Positions 34,276 to 46,762 of a DNA stretch of 64,000 nucleotides are shown piece by piece (position 1 is the stretch's first letter; every line of letters starts with the position of its first letter). This stretch comes from Nipponacmea schrenckii. Lineage: Eukaryota > Mollusca > Gastropoda > Lottiidae. Location of the stretch: assembly GCA_030562195.1 (NCBI GenBank), contig CM060200.1, positions 4,464,001-4,528,000 of the forward strand. The letters are read 5' to 3'. Below the pieces are notes generated by a model that saw nothing but the letters and a program-made list of their open reading frames with translations, was not told the origin of the DNA and ran no database searches. A program made the translations under genes and the position numbers.

Positions 34276-37200
34276 TTGAAGACTGAATTAAAGTTATTGA
34301 TGTCAGTCAAGACAATAAAGTTAGATTTGTTGTTGTCATAGAACTTTCTCAGAAGTTTTGATGACAAGGCGATTTGTCAATACATAAACAACACTGATAG
34401 AGAAAGATAAACAAATCAGAAACTGTCCATGGGAGAAAGGACCGGTTAAAAAGTTCTGCTGTTTAATCAACTGTCTTTGAACTAATTACCTTCAAACAAC
34501 TTTTCAACTTAGATAAATTTTGTAGATTTATTTATTGTGATTAGATATCCTTAGAAATAATTTTAAGAACCTCCTTTAGATTTCTTGACCTGGAAATTCT
34601 ATCTCTGAATTGCATGTTCAAAGATGTTCGTGACTACTTCATCAATTCGATCAAGAATATCATTTATCATGACGTGTACAAATTATCTTTAACAGGAAAG
34701 CTGGAGTGGCTCCCTCTATAACTTGCGATTAGTAAATCTATACTTGGCCATCCATTATTTCTCGTTAAGATGCATTTTAACAGCCATTTTATCGAATCAC
34801 TATCATTAAGACTGACAGGGTTATATTTAGACAATTTCATCCTCCAAAAAGAAGAGCAATGTCTCTTAATGGAAGCTGATTTTTTTCAAACCACCCAACC
34901 TTTTATAATTTAAAAAGATATGTAGTAGTCGATTTATTTGATATAAGTTCAAATTGGTTTATAATATATCATTTTGTATACCAGTGAATTACTTGTAGTA
35001 GCTTCATGACCACAGAAATTATCAAGAGAAAAATCTAGACTTCTATTACTGACAACTGAAATAATTGTCTTGTAATATTACAGTGCCAGAAACAAATTAT
35101 CCAGTACAATCTTCTATTTTAAGATAGAATAAAGCTAGGAAAATATATTAATTAACCTGTTATTTGAAAACGTTTCTCATATAAACCCTTGTCAGAGTAG
35201 CAATTTATCATGATAATTCCCTCAATACTGACAATCTACACATTTATTTCTTTAGATTAACACTTTTCCCTTGAGTGCCTCACAGATACTGCTTACAGTA
35301 ACATCATTTACCCTCCAGCGTCTTGAATTAGTCGGCTAAGTAACAGGATAACACAATTATTGATTGGTGAAAAATGTTCTCTTCAGAAAAAAACCCTAGA
35401 CAATTGAAATTCGGAAATGATTTGACATTAGACCAGGCCTCAACGTCTGTTAAACAGAGAAGATTTGATGAAAAGTGATCTATTATTTAAAACATGTCAG
35501 TGACATTGTATAGTTTCACGGGGAAATATTTGATTTTATTGAAATACCCACTGAGCTCTCAATTAACTTCCAGTATATATTTTTTAATTTCTTAGTTTTC
35601 TATATGTTTTTCACTTTTTGTTATCACTTCTACTTTTACAAACCTTCCCGATGCGAAAAAAAAAATTTATTCGATAAGCAGACATGTTCAAAATAAACTC
35701 AGCTGAATGGACAAAAGTGTGGGAAATGATGCGGCATGCGATTTATGCCCAGTTAAGAAATATCTCAATCGGATTAAAAAAAATTTGACGCCAAGAAGAA
35801 GAGGGCCATGGTGATGACCCATAACCAGATAGACTTCCAACAGCAACCGTTCCGGAAGGCATTGCCTAGGTTACAGTGTAATAACTGATAGTTGATTTGC
35901 CACTTAACAAAGTGTTGTGTATTGCACCTCTCATTAGACGTTGACGTGGGGAATTAGTTTCTGCAACGTAAAGATGGGTGCCGTAGGTTTGTCTTCACCG
36001 GGAATAGGATAAGTACTATTTCCCTTTCCTTTCTTCCTGTGACAATTTAATTGCAATGATTTTATGGTCCAATTTGTCCCTGTAAAACTTCAACTTGTTT
36101 TCCATATTGAAAACGTATTAGCTAGTCCCCATTTTACTAATAATATTAACTCAGTCACTAAGGAAACTACACACCCGACAATCTATGGTAAGTTCTATTA
36201 TCGAAAGAACGTCATCAAGTCAGGTATGTCTCTGGACATGTTTTTTTGACGGAAAATGGGATTAAATATATGAAAACCAACTTCGCAATAAGGTTGAGAA
36301 TTTTTCAGCCAGCCCTTTTAAAAATGTTCAACTTATCAGTAACAAGATCCAATTAAATGATAAAAAGAAACTACGAATGTGCCCTAAACAATGAGTAATC
36401 TACTGATTCTTATGACTATTGATAACATTAAAATATCTTTGAAGATGGAAAAAACAAGACAGTTCAAGATAATAATTATAGTCATTTTTATTTAGTATGA
36501 TGCAGAAAAGTAGACGATGTTAAAGATCGCCTAGGTTTAAAAAAAAGAAAAAAACCAAAAAACTCGGAAAACATCAATACAAGACAGTCTGATCTTAGAA
36601 TTATTTTTTATCTGGACAGATTTTTGTGACAAGTTTGCAATTAGCGTTAAATAACATTTGATTTATATGGTATTAGTGGGACTTAATAGATCTCATCATA
36701 AATATTGGTTCAACAGTTGGAGTTGACATAACTTTTCCCAACATATTTTCTTTGAATGAAGTAAATCACTCTGGTATACTGGCAGTTTTTGAGAACATAA
36801 TCTAGTAAAGTATGTTACAAGCGATACTCTTCTATAAAAGCTCTTACTTATGGTGGCTAGAAGGCATGTTTTTCAAGCGGAAAAAGTTAATTTGAATAGA
36901 AATTTATTTTTGGGTACCCTTCACCATCAATTCATAATAATATGCAAGACTCGAAAGAATTAATTTTTAGTAAAAACGAAAATTGTATGTTGGCCTACAT
37001 CCAGTTCCCAGGAATCCTAGATTCAGTCAAAATTTTGTTGTGTTTTCAAATATGTAGGATGTAAAACTCCATTTCCTGTAAATTCTTTTAGTCTACAAGA
37101 AGATTCTAAACACTGTTAATAATTACAGTTGTATGCCAAAATGACATTAGTGATAGTGTTCATTGACATTACGATGTATAATTACAAATAGAAACTGTGA

Positions 37201-38649
37201 GATGCATGTTGTATCGAATTGTAATGGCATGAAATTGTCTGCTTTGTCAATAGTTAACCCTGGAACTTTCCATTAAACACAATGTAATTGAAGACAATTT
37301 AAATGGTAATGAAAGTTTAATAAAGATTAAATCGTTGTTTATAGATTAAGTCTTGATTAGTAGGACATATTGATTGTCTTTCCAGTCAGCTGGTAGCTTT
37401 TATTAACGAGAGAAGAAGTTCAACTAGTTACCATATACAAGGTCTCAAAAGCCTGGATAATGTTATAGAAATGAGTGCCCTATGTCAGATTTGTTATAAA
37501 GACAATAGTAATGGCAGATCTTTCCTTCAGGATATATGAAAGACATGGCATTGGCTTCTTATAATGAGGTGACAACATTATTAAGATTCAATATTTCACT
37601 GGCAGGTAATGTATCTTTGTGTATCAATGATAACAAAGAGGAGGAATATTTGATATTAGAATGTGCCTTGTGATATGAAAGGAGTACCTGCTGTTTTCGT
37701 TTTTATTGTTGTGATGGACTAGAAGCTATGAATATACTCTCATAAAATATTCATGTAAATTGAATCTACTCTGTTGATTCAACAACTTACGTAGGCCTAT
37801 ATTGGTAGTATGCTAGATAAGAGGCCATTGTTTTCAGTGTTTTAGTGTAGGAATGGTTTGTTCAAAGAGTTTTTGATGTGTCCATCTAATCTTGTCCATC
37901 ATGTTGTGTTTCAATTCTGTTCCCCATTGATGGTCTTTTATTAAGTTTCATTGATAAAATATATCTAGATGAACAATGTTGAACATGTTCCTGTTGCAAA
38001 ATAAACTTTCTCTTTGAAATTTTTGCCCCATGGGCTGAATGTGAGACAGGTCCTTGTATATTGGGCCTAATTCTGACCCATGTAAAATAAAGAGTTTATT
38101 ATTATAATACTATGTCTCCACTTATTGACATTTTGTTAAATCACTTGAACAGTGTTATAGAAGGAGTAAAGTGTTTTTGGCTAAAATAAATCATGTTTCT
38201 CTTTTGGCATTTTCCTCAAGTTTTATGCTTTAAAGTTACATATTTTCAGTTTATTAAACTTTGGAAAGAAATTTCACTCCTATTGTTAATGTGATTTTTA
38301 AAACTGCTTATTTAGCAGTTTATTTTAAAACATCTCATTTTCATTCCAGTAGTATTTCTCATAATGTTTACTTCTATTTAGTCAAGTCTCTAGTGATTTG
38401 ACTAGAGAAGAAAAAATCTGATTGATGATTTAAGAAGTTAGTGAAGAAACTATCTGACAAGAATTGATTTGAGATGTGTTCTAGTAGTGGTAGATCGTGT
38501 ATATTTCAGATGTGATTTACATGAAACCAATTCATCAAAACCACCTTGCTCTTATCCAGTCTGTTGTGGTGGTTGCAAGGTTTTATTGCATTGATGACTT
38601 GGAGAAACAAATGTAATTGAAAGTCTGACTGTTCTGATCCTATATATAC

Positions 38650-38955
38650 ATAATAAAAAATAAATAAAATTATAAGCTGAATTGACCCACTCTTCTTGGA
38701 TTTTCAACTTGCACAGCCTCCATTGTTCCCTGCATGGTGCTACCCAAATGCATACGCCCAATTATATATATGGAGATTCCTTTCAAGGGTTTTAGCTTGT
38801 CTTTCATTTACTCTTATTGTGTTGTTAATCTTTAACTTGTTTTCCCCTGTTAGTGATGCAGGTCAGATAGAAAAGCTCTATTTGTTTGTTACAGACTGTG
38901 CAAGTGTTCAAAACACAAGTAGGTCAATTCAGCTTTTTATTTTACTTTTTTAACT
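38650..38955. mobile_element. Possible foldback/MITE-like element
   Basis: About 60-bp inverted arms: minus-strand text of 38660–38715 (TGTGCAAGTTGAAAATCC … GGTCAATTCAGC) matches plus-strand 38894–38955 (TGTGCAAGTGTTCAAAAC … GGTCAATTCAGC). The arms have decayed and no target duplication is evident. Confidence 0.5.
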
Positions 38956-39312
38956 TGTTCAGGCTATGATACCTGGCACCGCTGTATGCCTAAATCACAG
39001 GTAAGGAAAACTTGGTTGAAAATAGTTTGTGCTCTCAATTGAAAATTGGCCATAAATGCTCACTGAAAAGAAGCTTATTGACTTTTAATTGGTAATAATT
39101 CAAGGCAGGTAGTTTTATGACCACGATGGCTATGTTGATGAAGGTGATTTGAATATTGTATAGTTTTGTTTGATTGGATAATAATAGAACCTAGGTCATA
39201 ATGAGACTACATAATACATTAGCCCTATGGACAATGACATTGTTTAATTGATTGTAGGTCTGTAGTCAGTTCTTAGATATACTACACTTCAGATCAACCA
39301 ACAGTTGAAAAT

Positions 39313-39630
39313 TGAAATGAATGGACGTTTACGTCCTACTCTTCTGCACCTAATGCGCTTATGAAAACAGGCAATGCAAAGTGTAATGAGGAAAATTTTG
39401 TTAGCCTACTCTTTTTCTGGTTTCCAACTGTCAAGTGATCTTTTGCTCCACCAGCAGTACATGGTTTATTTCCAATCTGAACTATTAGACGGTTATCCAT
39501 GTCAGCTCCTCCGACCTGCATTACTGACAAGGAGAAACCAGTTTATAAAATCAAAATCTCAACTTTTGCCAGAATTGAACCCTGGACCTTCAGATTTGCA
39601 GTGAAGCATCATTGAGCAACTGTGGATCCC
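39313..39630 (-). mobile_element. tRNA-derived SINE, about 320 bp
   Basis: Read on the minus strand, a tRNA-like head carries a box-A-like GTTGCTCAATGATG (39608–39620 region), an anticodon-arm CTGCAAATCT (39592–39601) as in tRNA-Cys, and a box-B-like GGTTCAATTCT (39571–39581). A central region follows, then the 3' tail GTAGGACGTAAACGTCCATT ending in CATTTCAATT. The tail recurs elsewhere in the window. Confidence 0.7.
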
Positions 39631-42289
39631 AATTGACAAATAAAAAAAGAGATGAATATTGTAGTTGTTCGGGCCAAATTCAATACATCACATTTTAAAA
39701 AAAAAAAACTTCACCTAATAGTTAATTAGAACAAGTAAGATGTTTAATGAAAAAAGTTGTTTGTATAATGGTCTCTGTAATCTCCAAGGTATCATAAACA
39801 AATGGCAATGTTATAAAGGCTTGTTAATTAAGTGTTGAAGAACAAGTGTAAAATGTTATTATTGTAGCCTCCTCAAAACTTCATCAAAAAATCAAGAATG
39901 GCTTCTGTCTTTGCTATAATAAAGTAGAAATATCTACCTAACATTAAACAATATGTGATTTATAACCTGAAAACAAATCCAATTATATATCAGAAATTTT
40001 AGAATAAGTTTAAATTGTGGATAAAAAATTCAACTTGTGTATATTAATTTAGGTGTTCTGGAAGAGTGAGTCTTAGGTTATATAGTAGAACTGTACTGTA
40101 TAAAGTTGTTTGGACAAAATCAATAACCAGGACAACATCTCTATACCCCTACAGACGTGGAATAAAAATGCCCAAATATTAATTTAAATACTCCCCAATA
40201 ATTTATGATAACACAGCCAACAGAAATTTATCATAAAACTACATGGAACCATTAGTAAAATAATAGTAAGTAATTTAAATACTGTATAAGTATAATGGCA
40301 TGACCAAATGTATTATAAAAATGATATCAGCTATTGTTTTACTTAGAACAAATGGATAATGATTTTCAATAACCGATTTTCTGTACATTAATGATTCAAA
40401 GATATAAATCTTTGTTTTTGTATTAAATATTTTTAATGTTCATTCATCCATTGATATGTTTTTCTTATTTAATGGTTTGGGTTTTCATCTTATTTTGATC
40501 TTATGAAGTATGTTTATGTGTCTTTCAAGTTTGATGGACATTTGTTGAGTTACTGCCCATGGCTTAGTTCAAAGCAACACCATTAGTTTATAAGTTCAAA
40601 AGCAGCTAGAGTTTTCATCTGATCTTTGTAGATTAATAAGATTTCAGACAGGTTCAAAGGTGCTTGGCAAACAATATTCCCATGTGAAACAGAAAGTAAA
40701 GGTTGAATTAAATTGTTAAAAGTTATTTTCTTTCTTAATTCTCTCTTTGAATGAAGTAACCTTTAACCTTGTTGGCGCCTGACAGTTATAGCACAATTTT
40801 CCAGATCACATACGAAGAGTGTCCTACGAGTTGAGCTGATTGGAAATTTCCACTACTTTGCTCCTGATTGGGCTCATAAAATAATTTCAGTAGAACAGGT
40901 GCATAAGCCTACTCACTCATATTCCAAACAGTTATGGAAATATTTAGCAAGAACAGAGCCATCTGTAGCATGATCTTTTCATGCAGATAGTCAGCATCAC
41001 TGAGGAAAAAGCCTGATATCATCTCAAAGGATATCTCTAACACTTAAAAAAAACAAAAAAACTATCTCTGTCTAAACCACCCTCCTTCTACCTTTGTTAA
41101 ATTATATTACTGTAATCTTACATATAGCTCTCTATTTTGTGTTACATTAAGCACCAATGGCAGGTATGGTGTAAGCATGGTATACCTAACTCCTAGACAG
41201 CTGATGCTATTTTTCATTGTGACATTATTCCTAATGAAAAGTTCTTTAGCTTCTATCAATGTATAGCCAATGGGTTTTTTGTTGTTGATTTTTTATGGGT
41301 TTGTAGTTCGGATTGTTAGTACAACAGGCTTTCGATATCAAAATGTCAAAATGGAAGTGGCAAATTCAGTTCAATATTTTGCGAGCTTGCTTTAGGAAAA
41401 TTACTTTTCCTTTCATTCTGTGCATTTAATGATGGAGAAAAGTCATGATTACAATTTTAGAAAAAGAAATATATAACCAAGATGGCTAGGAACAACATTA
41501 TATCCATGTTTTCAAAATTTGTGAATTTACACGCTTTGAAAAAAAATCTACCGATTTTTCACCCAATCTCCTGATTTTTCAAGGCAGATCTCCTGATTTT
41601 TTTTCATGACCTGTGTATGTTAGTACAGGTACTGGTTTTTTTTTAATTGATAATGTAATAAGATTACCTTTAGATTTTAAGTAAAACTAGGAAGTCAATA
41701 GCCTCTACCTGTTAACTCAAGTATGATAAAGAAATGAAGTAGATATAATAATGATATTAAATGTAGATTATTTAAGTCTACTAGCAGGAATAGGACCGGT
41801 CAATTATCTCCATTATCATAGTCTGAGAGTTAATCAGTTTTAATATCCATTATTGAACTTGCTGGGGTTTGAAAAATATAAATCAGAAACTATATATTAT
41901 TGACTAGTGTATTTTGTTGGTGATGGAAAGACAGGACATTCTTACCCTTGATTCAATAATGTTGCTAACTGCTTGAATTGTCAACACTGTAGCAAACACT
42001 GGACAGGTTTACATTCTACAAAACCAATTGTACTTCAGAAGCAGGGGTTTTTCAGATGATCAATACATCAATAATAGTGTTAACCAATCACCCCCTGAAT
42101 TTAAGCTTTCAAATCTGTGTTTGTACAGAGATATATCAGCATACATCAATTTTTTGATATTTTACAGGCTTCAGAGAAAAGGTGAAGGGGGATATAATTT
42201 GCCGTGGGCAAGAAAATTACTCAGATTTCTATTTTGTACTCAGTGACCAAATATTTGGTATGGACTTTTTAAACTTTATTTTTTATTTC
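39631..42289. other. Intergenic, nothing supportable
   Basis: AT-rich, with no coding or RNA gene recognised on either strand. Confidence 0.5.
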
Positions 42290-42470
42290 TTAAAGTCTTT
42301 GACAATCATAGAGCCATATTTGGCCATTGTAGTTGGCATTGAAAGGTATAATGTGATTATCATGTTGGATATGTAGACAGTGAGGTACAACTGTTTGTAA
42401 TTGGGTTTAAACTATAGGTGCCTGTTCTATATGTATAACAATAAGATCCTCCATGGAATGATTGGTTGAA
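42290..42470 (-). pseudogene. Second, decayed copy of the GIY-YIG-type fragment
   Basis: Minus-strand text matches 23959–24195: SMEDLIVIHIEQ, then LQTVVPHCL, then IQHDNHIIPF. It has an internal deletion (the RESFWI part is lost) and stops. Both copies belong to one retroelement family. Confidence 0.6.
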
Positions 42471-44301
42471 TTGAACTGATTGATGATTGTTTGTAGGGAT
42501 ATTGTCAAAAGATGTCTGCTTAAACGAGCGTTTTGGGTTTTGCCCACAGATTGCCTTTTTTCATCTTGTTGTGATTTTGATGTGAATTCGGCATCCCAGT
42601 TTTTTTTTGATATTTTGTTTGATTTTATAATTTAAGGTAGATATCGGTAAACAATATTATCTGCAATTGTTTATTAATTGATCATTCTTTGTTACTTATT
42701 GTTATTGATAGAAAGAACACTATTAATAAGTTGTGATAAGAAGATAAAAGATGAAGTAATAGCAATAAATCTGTTGTTATAGCAACTTGATGATATTAAT
42801 TTGTTATTTTTATCACCTTTAGCATGCCGAGTAAATACCTACTCTATATGATTTATAACATATTTAACTGTTAGGAACTGCTGTGAATGGTCTATTAATT
42901 CTTTTTGGTAAAAATTATTTTGTATATCTGTTATAAATTGAATGTTTTTTAAATGATAGTAAATACATTTGTCTTAGGTTTATTCTGAAGATGAAAATAA
43001 TATAGACCTACCATCATACATGTAAATATTCGGTTTTCATGTTTCCTGATCTTTCTACAATTGATGTGTCTATTTGATAATGCAAATGTTTTGTTATCCA
43101 TTAATTTGATGGTTACAGTAGGCTGTAAATAGTTTTATATTTTCTAAATGTTATTGAGACTAGTGCACATTGGTAAAGTTTTATGCCATCCTTCTTTTGA
43201 AATTTCAATTGTCTGGAAATATTTTTAATTTGCAAATCAAAATTTTGATTTGTTTTAAAAATTTATTACTTTAAACATTTCTAACTGAAATACCAAAGGG
43301 TGTGCGAGTTAGTTGATTTGAAAATATGAATAGATTTGGATAGGTGCATCAATGTCCTTATGCATGTCAAGACTTTGAATTTATGCTGAAAAATTCACAT
43401 TCTTTAAAATTATGTTATCCTGGTGTGGTGTCACTGCATACATTTTGAAAGAGGTTTGATCTCAGTGAAACTGTCAATTTGAAATCATCAGAATAGAAAC
43501 AACATATTTATATATTGATTTAAATAGTCTGAAGATGGTATTTGAGTTGACAGAGAGCACTTTCTAACAGATAATTAGTATTCGGAACAATAGATACATG
43601 TAACAAAAGAGATGGATAGAAATAGACAAGTTGAGGTGGATGTAGGAGTCATGATTCAAACACAAGTTTCCCTTCCTTGGGAATGTCAAACTCAAAATAG
43701 CTTTAAAAAAAGGTTTTCTTCCTCTTTTTTCCAGTTTTCATGGACTTATTTTTGGTCTAGCAGGCCAATTTACATACTTCATTTTATTAGGGAATTAAGT
43801 TTTATGTTTTTTGGTTTTTTGTAAATTTTTTATTATTTCTTTGTTTATCGGCCTTCTAATTTTTTGGTGTAAAAAAATTATTGATTTTTAAAAAATGTTT
43901 AAAATTTTTTGGGTTTGTTTATGGAGTTATTTTTGAAATATTATGATTAATAAAAATTTAAAAATTCATTATTATGATTTATTATTGATTATTATGTTAT
44001 TAGAATTTAAATAAAATCTGTCGACAAATGAAAATTTTAAATTAGCTAAAACTATCAATTAATAATAGCCAAAAAAACTATTAATGTAATTGTATTTTTG
44101 GGCAAAAATAGAATGAGGCAAAAAAAAAGTTTTTAAAGTTGGATTGAGGATAGACAACAGCACAATCTTAAATGTAAATGGTTACCGGGGTTTGTCTTAA
44201 TAAGGAGGGTTATATTTGAAACAAGAAACTGATGTAATTTAAAAAATAATGAACCAAAAAAATTAAAATAGACCTAAAATTATTGGAAATAGTAAAAAAG
44301 A
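42471..44301. other. Intergenic, strongly AT-rich
   Basis: 43700–44200 is especially T-rich and low in complexity, running up to the 35-bp array. Confidence 0.5.
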
Positions 44302-45072
44302 ACAGTATAAAAAAGTGTAATAAGGATAGATGAACAAAACAGTATGTAAGTGTAATAGGGATAGACGAAAAAACAGTATGTAAGTGTAATAAGGATAGAC
44401 GAACAAAACAGTATGTAAGTGTAATAGGGATAGACGAACAAAACAGTATGTAAGTGTAATAAGGATAGACGAACAAAACAGTATGTAAGTGTAATAGGGA
44501 TAGACAAAACAAAACAGTATGTAAGTGTAATAAGGATAGACGAACAAAACAGTATGTAAGTGTAATAGGGATAGACGAACAAAACAGTATGTAAGTGTAA
44601 TAAGGATAGACGAACAAAACAGTATGTAAGTGTAATAGGGATAGACGAACAAAACAGTATGTAAGTGTAATAGGGATAGACGAACAAAACAGTATGTAAG
44701 TGTAAAAAGGGGGTAGACGAATAAAACAGAAATGTTTTTAAAAAGGGATAGACGAACAAAAGTAGTAAGTGTAATAAGGATTGACGAACAAAACTGAATG
44801 TAAGTGTAATAAGGGTAGACAAACAAAACAGTATGAAAATGTAATGGGGATAGACGAACAAAGCATTATGTCAGTTTAATAGGGATAGAAAAAAACAGTT
44901 TTAAGTTAATATAAGTTTAAAAAAAGGATAGACAAAACAAAATAGTATGTAAGTTTAATAAGGATAGACAAACAAAACAGTATGTAAGTTTAATAAGGAT
45001 AGAAGAAAAAAACAGTATGTAAGTGTAAGAAGGATAGAGAAACAAAAATATATATTTAAAGGATAGATGAAC
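44302..45072. repeat. 35-bp minisatellite with alternating variants
   Basis: The unit CAGTATGTAAGTGTAATAGG then GATAGACGAACAAAA repeats every 35 bp (CAG at 44409 and 44444). From about 44330 to 44640 copies with AATAGGG and AATAAGG alternate, which gives a 70-bp higher-order unit. The copies after 44700 are degenerate. Confidence 0.95.
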
Positions 45073-45569
45073 AAAATCTTCCGCAGGTTCTTTTAGAATA
45101 TAATCACAAGCAAATAATGACTTGAACTGATTGGTTACTTTTTGTTCCTGATAGAAATGTGGCGTCTTTAAATACATTAGGAATAATTATACTATTATGA
45201 TAGCCCCTGGTCCGAATTTACTTCAATGATTTGAATTGATTACTTTTACTGGTGGGTACTAGGAAAATATCTCAATGGCATCTAAAAACATATCGGAAAT
45301 AATTATAAAAAAATTAACAGTGTTTCTTGAATTTGCACCAATGAAAAAAACAATTTGTAATTCTCAGCTGGTGTATTCTAAATACAGCCATAAGCCAATG
45401 ATAATATAAATTGATTGGTAACTTTTTAAGTTTATTATATAATTTTTATTGATAAAGATGTGTGGTCTATAAATACCTAAGGAATAATTACACAACCTCC
45501 AGGACAGACTTTGTTTGAATATCAGATTGTTATTTCATAATGGTGTAGAATGTGGATGGAAAAACAAAC

Positions 45570-46762
45570 CAGTATGTTTCATTCTTATTTAAATTAAATA
45601 AACTCAACAAAAATCAAAACTTGATACTCATTATTTGTCAAATAGTGTTTAGAAACCTTTTTGGAAATAGTTCTTGTTGCGATAGGTATTGTCAGGGGCA
45701 TTACTTTACATATTCATTTTATTGGTCGCCCTATGTAGCATTTGACAGGGCACTGCAGGCTAAGATCATGTTTCCAAGTGACACAAGTCACTTAACCTAT
45801 TGATACCACTGCAATTGATCACAAGGCATCAGAGGAGAGAATCATCTCAGAAAAAACAATGTTTTATGGTTATTTATTCGTAAATATCCAACACGATTGT
45901 CAAACATTCAGGGTGAATGTGGCATGCAGTCAACAGACCATCCATAACCTCTAGACATGTCTCCATCATGCGGCAGCATACAGGGATCAGGTGCTTGTTC
46001 CAAAGCTTGTTTCTTGTTATAGCTTTAACCATTCATGGCAGCTTGTGGCTCAGGTCTGAATTTCCAACAGGATAATGCCATCCCTCATACGACCAATTTG
46101 ACAATGAATTTCCTCAGGGTTGATGGCATCAATGTCATGGAGTGGCCTTCAAGGCCCTCTCAATCCAATAGAGCATTTGTGGGACGTTAGGCAGACAGCT
46201 CCGTCAGATAAGGAACTCTCCACATAACATGCAGGAGCTTAGTTCCATGTTAGTAAAAATATGGCTTTGCATTCCTCAAGCTGTGTTCAGATGCATCATC
46301 CAATCCACTAGGAGATTGTATCATAATTTAAACGCCAATTGAGGACACTCCCGATATAGATATGGTTTTGTTAAGATGGGGGAACAACCCAGTTGTTTCA
46401 TTCTTATTTGAATTAAATAAACTCAACAAAAATTCAAAACTTGATACTCATTATTTGTCAAATAGTGTTTAAGAAACTTTTCAGAAAGAGTTCTTGTAGC
46501 ATAGGTATTGTCTAAGGCACTTGACAGGGCACTGCAGTCTAATTTCATGTTTTCCATGTGACACAAGTCACTTGACCTATTGATACCACTCACAAGGTAT
46601 CAGAGGAGTGTTATCATCTCAGAAAAAACCAATTTTTTGTGGTTATTTATTGGTTAATTTGCAATGCCACGATTGTCATTCATTCAGGGTAAACGTGGCT
46701 TGCAGTCGACAGACCATCCATAACCTCTATAGACATGTCTCCATCATGCGGCAGCATACATT
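45570..46762. repeat. ~0.8-kb direct duplication around the Tc1-like relic
   Basis: GTTTCATTCTTATTTNAATT through CATCATGCGGCAGCATAC occurs at 45575–45981 and again at 46394–46760 with indels. The second copy stops where the first runs on into the transposase core, so the 5' end of the element is duplicated. Confidence 0.8.
45890..46375 (+). pseudogene. Degraded Tc1/mariner transposase
   Basis: Frame pieces: VNVACSQQTIHN (helix-turn-helix part) near 45915, FQQDNAIPHT at about 46058, NPIEHLWDV near 46165, and an INxNxGHxRY-like end near 46340. These are the expected order for a Tc1-type DDE transposase, but frameshifts and stops separate them. Confidence 0.75.

Larger units (their letters stand above)
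31531..38649. other. Intergenic with small repeats
   Basis: Apart from the 52-bp duplication and the ~90-bp repeat near 34 kb, no gene is visible. 35715–36020 is noticeably richer in G+C than its surroundings but codes nothing recognisable. Near 38060–38110, TAAAATAAAGAGTTTATTAT followed by ATT repeats resembles a LINE 3' end. Confidence 0.5.

Noticed and set aside
39336..39530. Minus ORF inside the SINE
   Set aside because: It lies wholly in the tRNA-derived SINE body, which is non-coding.
44210..44861. Three overlapping reverse-strand ORFs of 135–193 codons with repeated VYPYYTYILFCSS-like text
   Set aside because: They are produced by the 35-bp minisatellite, whose unit lacks stops in the reverse frames. 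All three frames are open at once, which a real gene would not show.
45552..45803. 83-codon plus ORF
   Set aside because: It lies in the duplicated 5' part of the Tc1-like relic and shows no conserved protein motif.
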